Assembly (NCBI GenBank): GCA_902493795.1
Contig: CABUQZ010000025.1
Location: forward strand, 1 to 23,385
Length of the DNA stretch: 23,385 nt
Reading direction: 5' to 3'
DNA from: an uncultured Clostridium sp.
GTDB lineage: Bacteria > Bacillota_I > Bacilli_A > RF39 > UBA660
Positions within the stretch are counted from its first letter, which is position 1; the number at the start of each line of letters is the position of its first letter. Under the pieces are notes generated by a model. That model saw only the letters and a list, made by a program, of their open reading frames with translations, made no database searches and was not told the origin of the DNA. Positions 14,708 to 22,021 of this stretch are shown here, piece by piece. Made by a program: the position numbers and the translations under genes.

Positions 14708-14713
14708 TATAAT
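14708..14713 (+). promoter_or_regulatory. -10 box of the enolase gene
   Basis: TATAAT at 14708-14713, eight bases before GGAGG (14722-14726). A TTGATT at 14693 is only nine bases upstream and cannot be its -35. Confidence 0.45.
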
Positions 14714-14731
14714 ATAGATACGGAGGTTAAT

Positions 14732-15964
14732 ATGAAAATAATTGATGTTAAAGGAAGAGAAATATTAGATTCAAGAGGAAATCCTACTGTAGAAGTAGAT
14801 GTATATCTTGAAGATGGAACAATGGGTAGAGCAGCAGTTCCTAGTGGAGCATCTACTGGTGAACGTGAAGCACTTGAAATGAGAGATGGTGGAGATCGTT
14901 ACATGGGTAAAGGTGTATTAAACGCCGTTTCTAATGTTAATGGTCCACTTCGTGATCTAGTTATTGGACTTGATGCATATGATCAAAAAGCACTTGATTA
15001 TAAGATGATTGAAGCAGATGGAACTAAGACTAAATCAAAATATGGGGCTAATGCTATTTTAGGAATTAGTATGGCTGCTTTAAAAGCAAGTGCAATTAGT
15101 AAAAAAATGCCACTTTATCGTTATGTTGGAGATGGAACTTTACTTCCAAAACCTATGATGAATATTATTAATGGTGGAGCACATGCTGATAACTCACTTG
15201 ATTTCCAAGAGTTTATGATCGTTCCTCAAAGGGATACAATTCATGAAAGAGTAAGAGTTGGAGCTGAAGTATTCCATAATTTAAAGAAAGTATTAAATGC
15301 TAAAGGATTAGCAACAGGTGTTGGAGATGAAGGTGGGTTTGCACCTAACTTAAAATCTAATACTGAAGGATTTGAATTAATAGTTGAAGCAATTAAAAAA
15401 GCTGGATATGAGCCTGGAAAAGACGTATGTATTGCAATTGACGTTGCTGCTAGTGAATTCTATAACAAAGAAACAGGAAAATACGATCTTGAAGGTGAAG
15501 GAAGAAGCCTTACAACTGATGAGTTAATCGATTTCTATGCTGAACTTGTAGAAAAATATCCAATTATATCTATTGAAGATCCAGTAGATGAAAATGACTG
15601 GGATGGATTTACTAAAGTTACTGCTCGTTTAGGAGATAAGATTCAATTAGTTGGTGATGATTTATTCGTTACAAATAAAGAATGCTTACAAATGGGAATT
15701 GATAAACATGCAGGAAATGCAATCTTGTTAAAAGTTAACCAAATCGGTACAATTACAGAAACACTTGAAACAATTGAACTTGCAAGAAGTCATGGATATA
15801 ACACAGTAATTTCTCATAGAAGTGGTGAAACAGAAGATACTACAATTGCTGATTTAGCTGTTGGATTATCATTAGGACAAATTAAGACTGGTTCAATGTC
15901 TAGAACTGATAGAATTTGTAAATATAACCAATTAATGAGAATTGAAGAAGAATTAAATAAATAG
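14732..15964 (+). CDS. eno: Enolase (phosphopyruvate hydratase)
   Basis: A glycolytic enzyme converting 2-phosphoglycerate to phosphoenolpyruvate. ATG 14732 follows GGAGG and gives the normal start MKIIDVKGREILDSRGNPTVEV; an upstream in-frame TTG at 14693 precedes the -10 box and is rejected. Catalytic and metal sites are present: QEFMIVP, GVGDEGGFAPN, IEDPVDENDW, VGDDLFVTN, KVNQIGT, SHRSGETEDT and GQIKTGSMSRTDR. At 410 residues it is about 20 shorter than Bacillus enolase; the chain stops at RIEEELNK, without the usual C-terminal tail after the RIE.EL segment. All core residues remain, so it should be active. It is flanked by its own -10 box and a strong terminator, so it is a single-gene unit. 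Confidence 0.97.
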   Translation: MKIIDVKGREILDSRGNPTVEVDVYLEDGTMGRAAVPSGASTGEREALEMRDGGDRYMGKGVLNAVSNVNGPLRDLVIGLDAYDQKALDYKMIEADGTKTKSKYGANAILGISMAALKASAISKKMPLYRYVGDGTLLPKPMMNIINGGAHADNSLDFQEFMIVPQRDTIHERVRVGAEVFHNLKKVLNAKGLATGVGDEGGFAPNLKSNTEGFELIVEAIKKAGYEPGKDVCIAIDVAASEFYNKETGKYDLEGEGRSLTTDELIDFYAELVEKYPIISIEDPVDENDWDGFTKVTARLGDKIQLVGDDLFVTNKECLQMGIDKHAGNAILLKVNQIGTITETLETIELARSHGYNTVISHRSGETEDTTIADLAVGLSLGQIKTGSMSRTDRICKYNQLMRIEEELNK

Positions 15965-15972
15965 TTTTTAGG

Positions 15973-16012
15973 ATAATAGGACTAGAAATATTAATCTAGT
16001 TCTATTATTTTA
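15973..16012 (+). terminator. Terminator after eno
   Basis: A 14-base-pair stem (15973-15986 with 15995-16008, one G-T pair) with an 8-base loop is followed by a short T run. Confidence 0.75.
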
Positions 16013-16036
16013 GTTATTGATTAATTAAAATAATTC

Positions 16037-16065
16037 TTGATTTTATTCTGTAGATACTGTATATT
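16037..16065 (+). promoter_or_regulatory. Promoter for rpsO
   Basis: TTGATT (16037-16042) and TATATT (16060-16065) with a 17-base spacer. The predicted start near 16072 coincides with the first base of the structured leader that follows. Confidence 0.6.
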
Positions 16066-16071
16066 ATTATT

Positions 16072-16110
16072 GGTGTTTTACCTAAGTGTTGGATTTTTCC
16101 GACCAACACC
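16072..16110 (+). promoter_or_regulatory. Structured rpsO leader, likely S15 autoregulatory site
   Basis: GGTGTT (16072-16077) can pair with AACACC (16105-16110), enclosing a hairpin GTTGGA (16088-16093)/TCCGAC (16098-16103) with a TTTT loop. GTGTTGG (16086-16092) can alternatively pair with CCAACAC (16103-16109), so the two folds exclude one another. S15 is known to control its own mRNA through leader structures in several bacteria; that this leader does so is inference from position and structure. Confidence 0.55.
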
Positions 16111-16145
16111 TGGATAAAATGAATTAATTAAATAGGAGGAAGAAA

Positions 16146-16415
16146 ATGGCTTTAACAAAAGAAACTAAGAGTGAAATCGTTCAAAAGTTTGCCAAGAACG
16201 AAAAAGATACTGGTTCTTGTGAAGTTCAAATTGCTATATTAACTGCTGAAATTAATGCATTAACTAAGCATTTAGAAGAACACAAACATGATTATCATTC
16301 AAGACGTGGACTATTAAAGAAAGTTGGTCAACGTAAAACTATGCTAGCTTATCTTGCAAGAAAAGATATCAATAGTTACAGAAAAGTAATTGCTAGTTTA
16401 GGATTAAGAAAATAA
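16146..16415 (+). CDS. rpsO: 30S ribosomal protein S15
   Basis: An 89-residue protein, the standard length, with the family start MALTKETKSEIVQKFAKNEKDTGSCEVQIAILT, the HKHDYHSRRGLLKKVGQRKTMLAYL core that binds 16S rRNA, and the end Y.KVIASLGLRK. It binds the central domain of 16S rRNA early in 30S assembly. AGGAGGAAG precedes ATG 16146. A folded leader lies upstream, and pnp follows downstream, the widespread rpsO-pnp order, although a hairpin terminator lies between the two. Confidence 0.98.
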   Translation: MALTKETKSEIVQKFAKNEKDTGSCEVQIAILTAEINALTKHLEEHKHDYHSRRGLLKKVGQRKTMLAYLARKDINSYRKVIASLGLRK

Positions 16416-16426
16416 TATAAAATAAA

Positions 16427-16459
16427 AGTAGACACTTATTTTTTGTGTCTTCTTTTTTT
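16427..16459 (+). terminator. Terminator or attenuator between rpsO and pnp
   Basis: AGACAC (16430-16435) pairs with GTGTCT (16445-16450), extendable past one mismatch, followed by TTCTTTTTTT. As no convincing pnp promoter was found downstream, it may be partial, allowing read-through into pnp. Confidence 0.65.
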
Positions 16460-16466
16460 GATATTT

Positions 16467-16539
16467 GGGGCTATATATTATGTTATTGTAGTAAATCTAA
16501 TAGGTTATTGTTATATTTACTACAATAATATAATGCCCC
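16467..16539 (+). promoter_or_regulatory. Long hairpin in the pnp leader
   Basis: GGGGC (16467-16471) pairs with GCCCC (16535-16539). After a 5-base bulge, a 20-base-pair stem forms between 16477-16496 and 16515-16534, with a single G-T pair, around an 18-base loop. The ribosome binding site GGAGG follows at 16545-16549. In E. coli a long pnp leader stem is cut by RNase III and used for autoregulation by PNPase; an analogous role here is inference. Confidence 0.65.
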
Positions 16540-16556
16540 TGATTGGAGGTATGTAG

Positions 16557-18776
16557 ATGTCAAAAAAAGTATTTGAAATGGACTTTAGAGGAAGAAAGTT
16601 AGTTGTTGAACATGGAGAACTTGCTAAACAAGCTAATAGTGCAGTTTTAGTTAGATATGGTGATACAGTTGTATTATCTACAGTTGTAGTAAATAAAGAA
16701 GCTAACTTACTTAGTGACTTTTTCCCTCTAATGGTAATTTATCAAGAAAAATTATATTCAGTTGGTAAAATCCCAGGTGGATTTATTAAAAGAGAAGGTA
16801 AGCCAACAGATGCTGCAACACTTGCTGCAAGAATGATTGATAGACCAATGAGACCAATGTTTAAGGAAGGATTTAAAAACGAAGTTCAAATCGTTAATAC
16901 AGTTTTATCTGTTGATACTGATAATTCTCCTGAGTTAACTGCTATGTTTGGATCTAGTTTATGTACAAGTATTAGTGAAATCCCATTTGATGGACCTATT
17001 GCTGGAGTTAAAGTTGGATATGTCAATGACGAATTTATAATTAACCCAACACCAGCAGAACTTGAAGAGTCAGTACTTGATCTTACTGTTGCAGGAACAA
17101 AAGATGCAATTAACATGGTTGAAGCTGGAAGTAAAGAAGTATCTGAAGAATTAATGCTTGAAGGGTTGATGTTTGGTCATGATGCAATAAAAGAATTATG
17201 TGAGTTCCAAGAAGAAATAATGAAAGAAATTGGTAAACCTGATATGGAATATCAAACTCTTGAAATCTCAGATGACTTAAGAAACGAAATTAAAGACCTT
17301 GTTGGAAAAAGAATGGATGAGGCTTTAAGAATTAAAGAAAAACTTGAAAAATATGCAGCAATTGATGCTTTAAAAGAAGAAATAGTTAATAAATATACAG
17401 CTTTATATGAAGAAAATATGAGTGATCAAGAGTTCCAAGAAGAAATCACTAAAGTTAAACTTGTTCTTGAAGAAATTGAATATGAAACATTTAGAGCAAT
17501 TATAGTTGATGAAAAAATAAGACCAGATGGAAGAGCAATGACTGAGATTAGACCTTTATCAACTGATATAGATTTACTTCCTAGAACTCATGGATCTTCC
17601 TTGTTTACTCGTGGTGAGACTCAAAGTTTAGGTGTAGTTACATTAGGTGCTTTAGGTGAACATCAAATTCTTGATGGATTATCATTAGAAGCTGAAAAAA
17701 GATTTATGCTTCACTATAATTTCCCTGCTTTTTCAGTAGGTGAAACAGGAAGATATGGTGCTCCTGGAAGACGTGAAATTGGTCATGGTGCATTAGGAGA
17801 AAGAGCATTATCACAAGTTATGCCTAGTGAGGATGAATTTCCTTATACAGTTCGTGTAGTATCAGAAATACTTGAATCTAATGGATCAAGTTCACAAGCT
17901 ACAATTTGTTCTGGAAGTATGGCTTTAATGGCTGCTGGTGTTCCTATAAAATCACATGTAGCTGGAATTGCAATGGGACTTATTACTCATGGTAATGATT
18001 ACATTATATTAACTGATATTCAAGGAATGGAAGACCACTTAGGAGATATGGACTTTAAAGTTGGTGGTACTAGAAAAGGTATTTGTTCTTTACAAATGGA
18101 TATTAAAATTAAAGGTATTACTAAGAAAATCTTACAAGAAGCTTTAGCTCAAGCAAAAACTGCTCGTATGGAAATTCTTGATGTAATGGAAAAACAAATA
18201 CCTGAGCCTAGAAAAGAAGTTAGTAAGTATGCTCCAAAAGTTGTTTCATTTATGATTAAACCTGAAAAAATTAAAGATGTTATCGGTAAGGGTGGAGAAA
18301 CTATTACTAATATTATTCTTGAATGCAGTAACGTTAAATCAGTAAATGATATTAATGCAGTTAAAGTTGATCTTGAAGATGATGGTAAAGTAACAATTTA
18401 TCATACAGATAAAGAAGTAATTGAAAAGACTCGTAAGATGATTGAAGATATAACTCGTGAAGTTGAAGAAGGAAAACTATATACAGCTAAAGTTGTTAAG
18501 ATAGAAGAATTTGGATGCTTTGTTCAAGTTTGGCCTGGATGTGAAGGACTTGTTCATATTTCTGAACTTGCTAAAGATAGAGTTGAAAAAACAACTGATG
18601 TAGTATCTTTAGGGGATGAGATAATCGTTAAATGTATTGGTTGGGATAAGAAGGGAAGATTAAACTTCTCACGTAAGAAAGTATTCCAAGATGATAATCA
18701 TGACAAAAAAGAAAAAAAACATACTAAAAGTGAAGATTCATCAGTAGATAAAGAAGCAAATGAAAAAGAGGATTAA
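16557..18776 (+). CDS. pnp: Polyribonucleotide nucleotidyltransferase (PNPase)
   Basis: A 739-residue phosphorolytic 3'-5' exoribonuclease that forms a trimeric ring. Domain order is complete: first RNase PH domain (from VFEMDFRGRKLVVEHGELAKQA, with RPMRPMF), alpha-helical linker, second RNase PH domain (DGRAMTEIRPLS, GRYGAPGRREIGHGALGERAL, and the catalytic acidic motif ILTDIQGMEDHLGDMDFKVGGT), KH domain (IKDVIGKGGETITNI, about 571-585), and S1 domain (TAKVVKIEEFGCFVQVWPGCEGLVHISEL). The C-terminal tail is Lys/Glu/Asp-rich. GGAGG lies before ATG 16557. The leader holds a long hairpin that could allow self-control. The TAA stop lies within the loop of the downstream bidirectional terminator. 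Confidence 0.98.
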   Translation: MSKKVFEMDFRGRKLVVEHGELAKQANSAVLVRYGDTVVLSTVVVNKEANLLSDFFPLMVIYQEKLYSVGKIPGGFIKREGKPTDAATLAARMIDRPMRPMFKEGFKNEVQIVNTVLSVDTDNSPELTAMFGSSLCTSISEIPFDGPIAGVKVGYVNDEFIINPTPAELEESVLDLTVAGTKDAINMVEAGSKEVSEELMLEGLMFGHDAIKELCEFQEEIMKEIGKPDMEYQTLEISDDLRNEIKDLVGKRMDEALRIKEKLEKYAAIDALKEEIVNKYTALYEENMSDQEFQEEITKVKLVLEEIEYETFRAIIVDEKIRPDGRAMTEIRPLSTDIDLLPRTHGSSLFTRGETQSLGVVTLGALGEHQILDGLSLEAEKRFMLHYNFPAFSVGETGRYGAPGRREIGHGALGERALSQVMPSEDEFPYTVRVVSEILESNGSSSQATICSGSMALMAAGVPIKSHVAGIAMGLITHGNDYIILTDIQGMEDHLGDMDFKVGGTRKGICSLQMDIKIKGITKKILQEALAQAKTARMEILDVMEKQIPEPRKEVSKYAPKVVSFMIKPEKIKDVIGKGGETITNIILECSNVKSVNDINAVKVDLEDDGKVTIYHTDKEVIEKTRKMIEDITREVEEGKLYTAKVVKIEEFGCFVQVWPGCEGLVHISELAKDRVEKTTDVVSLGDEIIVKCIGWDKKGRLNFSRKKVFQDDNHDKKEKKHTKSEDSSVDKEANEKED

Positions 18777-18786
18777 TCCTCTTTTT
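18763..18786. terminator. Bidirectional terminator shared by pnp and tmcAL
   Basis: A perfect inverted repeat: AAAAAGAGGATT is followed directly by AATCCTCTTTTT. It has a T run on each strand. The pnp stop codon (18774-18776) is in its centre, and the tmcAL stop (18788-18790) is two bases outside it, so both converging genes use it. Confidence 0.9.
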
Positions 18787-18787
18787 A

Positions 18788-19915
18788 TTATTTCTTAATT
18801 ATTGGCTTTTTACTATATAAGTAATCATTTCTATTTGTTATCAAATTGTAAATACTATCTACTCTTAATTCAAGTTCTAATAAATCAACATTTTCTTTAC
18901 TTATGTTGGTAATTATTGGTACTTCAATTTTTTTCTTGATTTTATTTAGATAATTTTTTCCTTTTGTTGTAAAACCTAGAACTCTTACATATCTTATTTT
19001 TTGATGTTCTTGATTTTCTTCTTTAGTGTAAGCACAAAGTACGTGAGTTAACATTCTAGATATTTTGTTATAAGTATATCTTTTAGATTTAACACTTGCT
19101 ATTAACTCATCAATATTATTTATATTATATATTTCTTTTTTTAATTTATTATCTAATCCTTCATCTACAGTTAAATATTTAGCTAAGTCTTTATCAGTAA
19201 TTATTCTATATTTTAATAAATCCATTAAATCATTTTCGTAAATAATATTTATTACTTCTTCAGTTTCTTTTGGTACAGCACTTGATATTTTCTTTCCTTC
19301 ATTTATGGCTTGCCTTATACTTCTTGCACTATTAATTGGACCTTCTAGTTTTATTTCATTATATTTATTAGTTCGTTTAATAGAAATTGGTTCAATTTTA
19401 TAATTATTTCTTATTATTTCTTTTACATAGGATAGTGCTAGAATATCATTTGATTCATTAACTGTTTTATTAGTTAATATTTCAAGTGCTTTTGACATAG
19501 CAGTAGGGTAGTTTAATCCTTTGTCTAGCTCTTCCTTTACTAACTTGTCGTATCTTTCATCATTTAGCTGGACATTTGCAAGCTCCTTATATAATTCGAT
19601 ATCATTTGACTCACTTCCAAAAACTAATTTATCACATTTTAATAGATGAAGTAATTTTGTTGCTCCTTTTGCAAATATGTCACTTGATTGAGTTGCAAAT
19701 TCAAAAGGAAGTTCTACTACTAAGTCTACTCCATATTGAAGAGCAAGTTTTGCTTTATCATATTTTTCAATGATACTTATTCCACCTCTTTGAGTATAAT
19801 TACCTCCAAGAATTAATACTATTTCTTCATCTTTTGCTATTTCTTTTACTTTTTCTAAATGATAAATATGTCCATTATGAAATGGATTATATTCACATAT
19901 TATTCCTACAGCCAT
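18788..19915 (-). CDS. tmcAL: tRNA(Met) cytidine acetate ligase
   Basis: A 375-residue protein of the YlbM/DUF795 family. TmcAL activates acetate with ATP and acetylates C34, the wobble base of elongator tRNA-Met. The start at 19915 gives MAVGIICEYNPFHNGHIYHL with the nucleotidyltransferase motif HNGH (13-16), preceded by GAGGTG on the minus strand (19922-19927); the longer reading from 19936 has no ribosome binding site. Further motifs: LILGGNYTQRGGISIIEKYDKAKLAL and DLVVELPFEFATQSSDIFAKGA, KLVFGSE, and GPINSARSIRQAI. It converges with pnp and diverges from yceD-rpmF, the ylbM-ylbN-rpmF neighbourhood known from Bacillus but with tmcAL inverted. Confidence 0.93.
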   Translation of the reverse strand: MAVGIICEYNPFHNGHIYHLEKVKEIAKDEEIVLILGGNYTQRGGISIIEKYDKAKLALQYGVDLVVELPFEFATQSSDIFAKGATKLLHLLKCDKLVFGSESNDIELYKELANVQLNDERYDKLVKEELDKGLNYPTAMSKALEILTNKTVNESNDILALSYVKEIIRNNYKIEPISIKRTNKYNEIKLEGPINSARSIRQAINEGKKISSAVPKETEEVINIIYENDLMDLLKYRIITDKDLAKYLTVDEGLDNKLKKEIYNINNIDELIASVKSKRYTYNKISRMLTHVLCAYTKEENQEHQKIRYVRVLGFTTKGKNYLNKIKKKIEVPIITNISKENVDLLELELRVDSIYNLITNRNDYLYSKKPIIKK

Positions 19916-19934
19916 TTTTTTCACCTCTATTATC

Positions 19935-19940
19935 ATTATA
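19935..19940 (-). promoter_or_regulatory. -10 box of tmcAL
   Basis: On the minus strand TATAAT lies at 19940-19935, seven bases before GAGGTG. No good -35 is visible. Confidence 0.4.
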
Positions 19941-19990
19941 CACTAAATATGTTAAATAAAAAATAACTAGTATTTTTTAAAGTTTTAGAG

Positions 19991-19996
19991 TATAAT
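19991..19996 (+). promoter_or_regulatory. -10 box of the yceD-rpmF operon
   Basis: TATAAT at 19991-19996, eight bases before GGAG (20005-20008). It rules out the in-frame TTG at 19997 as the start of YceD. Confidence 0.45.
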
Positions 19997-20020
19997 TTGT
20001 TTCTGGAGCTGATTAATTAT

Positions 20021-20479
20021 ATGATAGATTTAATACCATTGTTTTCACTTTCTGTTACTAGTATTAGTTTAGATGGTGAGTATCAAATACCTGTTGCTTA
20101 TGGATCTGGTGTTTTGGAACTTACTAAAGTAGAATTAAAAGATAGTGAAATTAAAAAAGTTGAAGATGATTTTTACATTATTGTTAATGCTAGGGGTAAG
20201 ATGAAAATTAAGGATTCTATAACTCTTGATGACGTTTGGTATCCATTTGAGGTTAAAATTGATGAAAAATTAGACGAATTTATCGAAAATGATAAAAATA
20301 TACTTGATATTAATCAGTTTTTATGGCAAAATATTGTATTGGAAGTTCCTCTTAGGTATACTGTAGTTAGTGATTACAGTAAGATCCGAGGAGATGGCTG
20401 GAAGTTGGTTAGTGAGGAAGAGTTAGTTTCTAATAATCCTTTTAGCACACTATTAAGCGAAGAAGATAGGAGTGATTAA
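20021..20479 (+). CDS. YceD/DUF177 family protein (YlbN)
   Basis: A 152-residue protein directly upstream of rpmF, the standard place for YceD/YlbN, which is linked to 23S rRNA accumulation. ATG 20021 is chosen because transcription probably starts near 20003 (TATAAT at 19991-19996) and GGAG lies at 20005; the spacing of 12 bases is long, so an ATT start at 20012 cannot be fully ruled out. Sequence marks include the ARGKMKIKDSITLDDVWYPFEVKIDEKLDEF segment and the C-terminal NPFSTLLSEE, typical of DUF177 ends; the central strand/loop matches the family weakly. It ends two bases before rpmF and is surely cotranscribed with it. Confidence 0.8.
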   Translation: MIDLIPLFSLSVTSISLDGEYQIPVAYGSGVLELTKVELKDSEIKKVEDDFYIIVNARGKMKIKDSITLDDVWYPFEVKIDEKLDEFIENDKNILDINQFLWQNIVLEVPLRYTVVSDYSKIRGDGWKLVSEEELVSNNPFSTLLSEEDRSD

Positions 20480-20481
20480 AT

Positions 20482-20667
20482 ATGGCAGTACCATTTAGAA
20501 AAGTTTCTAAGACAAGAAAGAGAATGAGAAGAGCTCATAATGCTTTAGATGTTGTTGGAACTACAAAATGTCCTGAATGTGGTGCAGTAATTAAGCCACA
20601 CCGTGTTTGTAAAAAGTGCGGAAGTTATAAAGGAACAAAAGTTGTAGAACAAAAAGATGCTGAGTAA
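20482..20667 (+). CDS. rpmF: 50S ribosomal protein L32
   Basis: A 61-residue protein with the family start MAVPFRKVSKTRKRMRRAHNAL and a complete zinc-binding set, CPECG (31-35) and CKKCG (44-48), so it is the zinc-containing (C+) form. AGGAGTG precedes ATG 20482. It follows yceD with a two-base gap and ends before a short hairpin and T run. Confidence 0.98.
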   Translation: MAVPFRKVSKTRKRMRRAHNALDVVGTTKCPECGAVIKPHRVCKKCGSYKGTKVVEQKDAE

Positions 20668-20682
20668 TCAGTGTTTTTTTTT
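20660..20682 (+). terminator. Short terminator after rpmF
   Basis: CTGA (20660-20663) pairs with TCAG (20668-20671) around GTAA, extendable by two G-T pairs, then a run of T to 20682. The stem is weak but the T run is long; it includes the rpmF stop codon. Confidence 0.55.
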
Positions 20683-20711
20683 ACAAATTTGTAACATGTT
20701 ATACCTTTTAA

Positions 20712-20740
20712 TTGTTTGCTTCTTATTGTTTTGCTAGAAT
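20712..20740 (+). promoter_or_regulatory. Promoter for lipoprotein 1
   Basis: TTGTTT (20712-20717) and TAGAAT (20735-20740) with a 17-base spacer, followed by AAAGGAG ahead of ATG 20770. Confidence 0.45.
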
Positions 20741-20769
20741 TGATATGAAGTAAAGGAGTAAATAATATT

Positions 20770-21273
20770 ATGAAAAATGTTAAATATTTAGTGTTTGTTG
20801 GATTAGGATGTTCTTTGTTACTAACTGGATGTGGTAGTGGAAGTAGCAATAGTAATACAGATAATAGTAACAAAGATAATAGTAGTGATGATGGTAACCC
20901 AGGTAGTAACATTAATGAAAAAGTTCCTATTAAACACATATTTACTTGTATAAAAGCTGAAGATGGTGCTATGGAAAAGATTGAATTCGAGTTCAATGAT
21001 AAAGAAGACAAAACAGTTGGTGCAAAATGGTATGTTACTGTTAAAATTCCTAATGATGCTACAGATGATGAAACAAAAGAGACTATGTCTAAATTTAAAG
21101 CTAATTTGTGTGATTATGAAATTTTTGAAAAATGTGACGTTTCCAAAGAAGGAAATAAGATTGAATTAAATGCTACTGCAGGTCTTTCTGCTTTTGATGA
21201 AGATAAAGGACGCTTTTTTTATCAATCTAAAGAAGAAATTATGACTGACTTTGAAGGTTTTACTTGTGAGTAA
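20770..21273 (+). CDS. Tandem paralogous lipoprotein 1, function unknown
   Basis: A 167-residue lipoprotein, the first of four paralogues in a row. The signal peptide MKNVKYLVFVGLGCSLLLTGCG ends in the lipobox LTGC; Cys21 would be lipidated and the protein anchored outside the membrane. A Ser/Asn/Asp-rich linker (about 22-52) is the longest of the four. The outer domain starts with HIFTC, has EFEFNDKEDKTVGAKWYV, then an acidic helix, two closely spaced cysteines (NLCDYEIFEKCDVS), and ends in GFTCE. The layout of four cysteines (one, two, one) is shared with the others and could form two disulfides. It loosely resembles DUF1307/YehR lipoproteins (C..., YE(F)xDK..., T.IP...), but I cannot confirm that. 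AAAGGAG precedes the ATG. Confidence 0.8.
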   Translation: MKNVKYLVFVGLGCSLLLTGCGSGSSNSNTDNSNKDNSSDDGNPGSNINEKVPIKHIFTCIKAEDGAMEKIEFEFNDKEDKTVGAKWYVTVKIPNDATDDETKETMSKFKANLCDYEIFEKCDVSKEGNKIELNATAGLSAFDEDKGRFFYQSKEEIMTDFEGFTCE

Positions 21274-21327
21274 TTATTTACATTATTAGTTACTACATTT
21301 TCTTTTATAGATAAAAATAAAAAAAAT

Positions 21328-21356
21328 AGTGCTGATCTTGTAATCAGTGCTTTTTT
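21328..21356 (+). terminator. Terminator after lipoprotein 1
   Basis: AGTGCTGAT (21328-21336) pairs with ATCAGTGCT (21343-21351), two G-T pairs, loop of six, with T continuing to 21356. Confidence 0.85.
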
Positions 21357-21385
21357 ACTATATTTTTGTTTTTAATTTCTTTTTA

Positions 21386-21415
21386 TTACAACATATTTCT
21401 ATATTATGTTACAAT
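21386..21415 (+). promoter_or_regulatory. Possible promoter for lipoprotein 2
   Basis: TTACAA (21386-21391) and TACAAT (21410-21415) with an 18-base spacer; another TATAAT at 21419-21424 overlaps the region. The preceding terminator means lipoprotein 2 needs its own promoter. Confidence 0.4.
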
Positions 21416-21444
21416 GAGTATAATGAAAGGTGTTAAAAAATATT

Positions 21445-21900
21445 ATGAAAAATGTTAAATATTTATGGGGTATTGGTTTAGGATGTTCTTTGTTATTAAC
21501 TGGATGTGGTAGTGGAAGTGGTGATTATAACCTCGTTAGTTCTTCTATTAATAATTCTTTAACTTGTACAATTAACGAAGGTGATTCTGGCGAAATTCAA
21601 ATTTCAAAGTATGAGATCCAGTTTAATAAAACATACGATGAGGTAGTTGGGTTAAAGTTTTATTATACAGTTCATTCTAATGATTGTATTTCAGATGAAG
21701 AAATAGATGAATTGAAAGATTATACTAAAGAATCTTGGTGTCATGAAGATTATATAGAAAAATGTGATGTTTCTTTTGAAGATAATACTCTTGAAATTGA
21801 AATGACTATTTCTCCATCTAGTTTTGATGAGTTTGACATATCTGGAACTAGGGAAGATATTAAAAAAATATTAGAAGAAGATAGTTTTACTTGCAAATAG
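21445..21900 (+). CDS. Tandem paralogous lipoprotein 2, function unknown
   Basis: A 151-residue lipoprotein starting at ATG 21445 by comparison with its paralogues; a GTG at 21430 would add five residues. The signal peptide MKNVKYLWGIGLGCSLLLTGCGSGS is nearly identical to that of lipoprotein 1, but the outer domain is the most divergent of the four: NSLTC, IQFNKTYDEVVGLKFYY, WCHEDYIEKCDVS, SFTCK. It keeps the four shared cysteines and has one extra in SNDCISDEE. Signal peptide and outer domain thus show different degrees of similarity to lipoprotein 1. GAAAGGTG lies about 13 bases upstream, a weak and distant ribosome binding site. Confidence 0.78.
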   Translation: MKNVKYLWGIGLGCSLLLTGCGSGSGDYNLVSSSINNSLTCTINEGDSGEIQISKYEIQFNKTYDEVVGLKFYYTVHSNDCISDEEIDELKDYTKESWCHEDYIEKCDVSFEDNTLEIEMTISPSSFDEFDISGTREDIKKILEEDSFTCK

Positions 21901-21960
21901 TGATGGATAATAAAATTAATTCTTTTTTCGGTAATTTTTTATGTTGATTATATATTATAC

Positions 21961-21989
21961 TTGAGCATGAATTTATATTGTGATAATAT
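21961..21989 (+). promoter_or_regulatory. Promoter for lipoprotein 3
   Basis: TTGAGC (21961-21966) and TAATAT (21984-21989) with a 17-base spacer. About 30 bases, from 21960 on, are almost identical to the region at 22575-22604 upstream of lipoprotein 4, so the promoter was duplicated with the gene. Confidence 0.6.
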
Positions 21990-22021
21990 TATTAAATGTA
22001 AGAAAGGTATTTGGTGAAAAT

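Noticed and set aside
14693..14713. TTGATT at 14693 as -35 for the eno TATAAT
   Set aside because: The spacer is only nine bases.
20625..21011. Minus-strand 128-residue frame over lipoprotein 1
   Set aside because: Ser/Leu-rich composition arises from the reverse complement of the Ser/Asn linker and lipobox; the same kind of shadow appears over the other paralogues.
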